DNA from: Thermofontimicrobium_A sp034505795
GTDB lineage: Bacteria; Zhuqueibacterota; Zhuqueibacteria; Thermofontimicrobiales; Thermofontimicrobiaceae
NCBI GenBank assembly: GCA_034505795.1
Contig: JAPDQM010000009.1
Span: 1-64,000, forward strand
Direction of reading: 5' to 3'
Length of the DNA: 64,000 nucleotides
In this document: piece after piece, positions 62,149 to 64,000 of the stretch
Layout of the letters: each line of letters opens with the position of its first letter
Position numbering within the stretch: the stretch's first letter is position 1
The notes under the pieces: generated by a model
What the model was told of the DNA's origin: nothing
Database searches by the model: none
What the model saw: only the letters and a program-made list of their open reading frames with translations
Made by a program: the position numbers and the translations under genes

Positions 62149-64000
62149 ATGAAGAGGAGACCCGCATTATCAGTTTGCTTAATCAGAATGGCTGTTTTGC
62201 TGCAAGTAGCCGATTTGTTTAGCAAATGGACAGAAATTGGCCCATGCGGCGGTTGGGTAACCTGTATGAAAAGTTTACCACAAAATCCTCAAAGAATGTA
62301 TTGTGGGATTTTGCAAGGGGGCGCTTTTTATAGCGATGATCGCGGTGATAATTGGCAGTTAATTGCAGCGATCGGGGAGTATAATCCCGTTTATGATTTA
62401 TCAATATCGTCCGATGGTACGGTTTATTTCGCTACCAACCATGGATTATTCGTGAGTCGGAATTCTGGTTCGACCTGGGAACAACTTTTCAAAGCACCAA
62501 CGTGGCAAGTGATCGCCCTGTCTGATCGCGCCGTTGCTGCAGATACTGCCAGAATGCAATATTCGGGTGGTGTGGTACAACATCGCAGCAATAGTTCCTG
62601 GCTAATTAGTTTTGATTATGGAGCAAATTGGAGATTTTGGGAAGGAACTGTGGACAGCAGTATCATTCACCCAGACTATTTATTTGCTCACGAAAAACGT
62701 GGCAATATGATTGTTACTGCCGATAGCGAGATATTCCGAATTGAGGGTTTGCGAATTTTTAAAACCCGTGATAAGAATTGGACCGAATGGCAACATGTCA
62801 ATGATTTAGATCCCCTGTTATATGAATGGAGTCGCGCTTTTCTGGTTGCCACAGAGGCGGCTGCTACGTGCTATGCTTTTGCTGAATATTATGACTTTCA
62901 CCCTATAAGTGCATTTTATGGGGGAATTTTTCAAAGCAACGATAACTGGCAAAGCTGGAAACGGTTGCCAAAAATAAATTCGGCAACTGCTCTGGCTCAA
63001 AAAGGAGCATATTTGTTTATCGGCGAATCTGAAGGAGTGACTTATAACACAAACTCAAAATTAATATTATACAACACCGCTGTCGATAGCGCAAAACAAC
63101 TCGGTCAATTTGGTGGTGACATTGTTGCCATCGATGCTACGACCTGGGATCGGGGAGAAATAATTGTTGCAACCGAAAGCGGAATTTATAAAACAACCAA
63201 TTTTGGAGCAACATGGAAGAATAGCAGCAAAGGGATTCATCGTATTAACGCCGTAGCGGTGCAATCATTGCCGATAAATGAGCATTCAGAACGTATTATT
63301 CTGGCCGTTAATAAGGGAGGCATCTGGTCCAGTGAAGATTGCGGCATCTCATGGGAATGTGAAACGATCGTTCCCTATGTTCTGCCAGGACTTCTCCAAA
63401 AAGCACGATATAATCCTCAATATCTCTATGCCGGAGGTTTCAAGTTTTTTCGAAGCAGAGATTCCGGCAATTTATGGTTCGAGCCAGAGCCCTATCATTT
63501 TCCCGCTTACTATTATGGTTGGTATGGCCGATTCATCGATATGGCTATTGATCCGCTTGATCCAAAGCATATTATGGTACATTTTGATGACCATAGCAAG
63601 GATCATCGTGCAGGGGTAGTCTGTGCCGAATCTTATGATAGAGGTACTTCATGGGCGGAGCGGATTTGGTTTTCTGGATCAGGAAATCGTTCTCAAAAGG
63701 CAATTTTTGATTCAACTAATAAAAGATTATGGCTGTCAAAGCAAGGCAGCTCGACAGCTACGCCGGCATTGATGGTTATCGATTCGACCTGGCAAAATCC
63801 GGTACGAACCATCAGCTTGCCCCGACAGTCAATTGCTTCATTTTGGTGCGTTCTTGGCGACACCATTTTTGTGATGAATTCTCGCGATGCCATCTTTTTT
63901 CGATCTGACGATCTTGGTGAAACTTGGTTCGAGAACGATTTGGGAAATTTTAATTATAACTATTTTTGGTATGACTGGGCAGTCTATGAACAACTTGGTC
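62149..64000 (+). CDS. Asp-box (BNR) propeller protein, partial at 3' end
   Basis: The frame starts at ATG 62149 behind GAAAGGAG (62136-62143) and is open to the window edge, 617 codons. It has repeated Asp-box motifs: SDDRGDNWQ, SRNSGSTWE, KTTNFGATWK, SSEDCGISWE, SRDSGNLWF, SYDRGTSWA, RSDDLGETWF. This is a beta-propeller repeat pattern as in sialidase-like and photosystem II assembly-like (Ycf48) proteins, related to the large protein at 7606-10062 but with less regular repeats. The N-terminus is only weakly hydrophobic (SVCLIRMAVLLQVADL), so the export signal is uncertain. The C-terminus, where a sorting domain might be, is outside the window. Ligand or activity unknown. Confidence 0.75.
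   Translation, partial: MKRRPALSVCLIRMAVLLQVADLFSKWTEIGPCGGWVTCMKSLPQNPQRMYCGILQGGAFYSDDRGDNWQLIAAIGEYNPVYDLSISSDGTVYFATNHGLFVSRNSGSTWEQLFKAPTWQVIALSDRAVAADTARMQYSGGVVQHRSNSSWLISFDYGANWRFWEGTVDSSIIHPDYLFAHEKRGNMIVTADSEIFRIEGLRIFKTRDKNWTEWQHVNDLDPLLYEWSRAFLVATEAAATCYAFAEYYDFHPISAFYGGIFQSNDNWQSWKRLPKINSATALAQKGAYLFIGESEGVTYNTNSKLILYNTAVDSAKQLGQFGGDIVAIDATTWDRGEIIVATESGIYKTTNFGATWKNSSKGIHRINAVAVQSLPINEHSERIILAVNKGGIWSSEDCGISWECETIVPYVLPGLLQKARYNPQYLYAGGFKFFRSRDSGNLWFEPEPYHFPAYYYGWYGRFIDMAIDPLDPKHIMVHFDDHSKDHRAGVVCAESYDRGTSWAERIWFSGSGNRSQKAIFDSTNKRLWLSKQGSSTATPALMVIDSTWQNPVRTISLPRQSIASFWCVLGDTIFVMNSRDAIFFRSDDLGETWFENDLGNFNYNYFWYDWAVYEQLG

Noticed and set aside
1..64000. CRISPR array, tRNA or rRNA genes, insertion sequences
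   Set aside because: Looked for repeated spacers, tRNA T-loop motifs and transposase frames; none were convincing on reading by eye. A tRNAscan or CRISPR search would be needed to be certain.

Overview
The window looks like chromosomal DNA of a Gram-negative bacterium of the FCB superphylum, in the neighbourhood of candidate division KSB1, Calditrichota or a similar lineage rather than a classical Bacteroidota. The reasons are two secreted proteins ending in a PNPFNPxT-type C-terminal sorting module of the type IX secretion kind, a PorV/PorQ-like outer-membrane protein, several lipoproteins with a lipobox, a Bacteroidota-style Tra conjugation apparatus and a type-2 isoleucyl-tRNA synthetase. 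The phylum is inferred from gene families only; no rRNA or tRNA gene was seen. Nearly all genes are on the minus strand.

Region by region. 1-2682: a thioredoxin-fold/TPR protein whose reading frame holds one in-frame UGA exactly at the first position of the CxxC redox motif, followed by a bacterial-type SECIS hairpin, so it is most likely a selenoprotein; beside it is a PorV-like protein. 3308-7232: a flavin-dependent nitronate monooxygenase/FabK-like enzyme, then a peroxide-defence block (dodecin, glutathione peroxidase, rubrerythrin, ferritin-like protein, PerR/Fur repressor with a recognisable promoter and candidate operator). 7606-19456: a large Asp-box propeller protein with a sorting tail, a TPR protein, a methyltransferase, a NamZ-type muramidase, a PP2C phosphatase fused through a membrane segment to a LytR_C-like domain, a LysM membrane protein and an M23 peptidase. 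19475-21860: a glycosyltransferase and a long-form RmlA-like nucleotidyltransferase. 22084-30416: a set with a lipoprotein trypsin-like protease, a sigma-54 response regulator, its sensor kinase, a beta-barrel-like protein, a calcium-repeat protein and a duplicated-domain sorting-tail protein with a candidate sigma-54 promoter. 30940-33078: a K+-independent membrane pyrophosphatase with a clear promoter and terminator.

33700-46116 is a complete-looking single-strand type IV secretion cluster: coupling ATPase VirD4, VirB2-, VirB3-, VirB4-, VirB5-, VirB6-, VirB8-, VirB9- and VirB10-like proteins, a four-PKD-domain lipoprotein and a TraO-like barrel. No relaxase, primase, integrase or attachment site was found beside it. 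A nine-unit degenerate 8-bp repeat lies upstream of it.

46860-64000 returns to housekeeping and mixed genes: asnA and a methyltransferase; rluD, lspA, a DksA-like protein and ileS; purine nucleoside phosphorylase, a lipoprotein, DivIVA, YggT and YggS; then plus-strand genes for a PLP decarboxylase, a radical SAM protein, a proline iminopeptidase-like hydrolase and a second Asp-box propeller protein running off the end.

The two observations most worth checking are the selenocysteine thioredoxin (split by standard ORF calling) and the relaxase-less type IV secretion system with its PKD lipoprotein.
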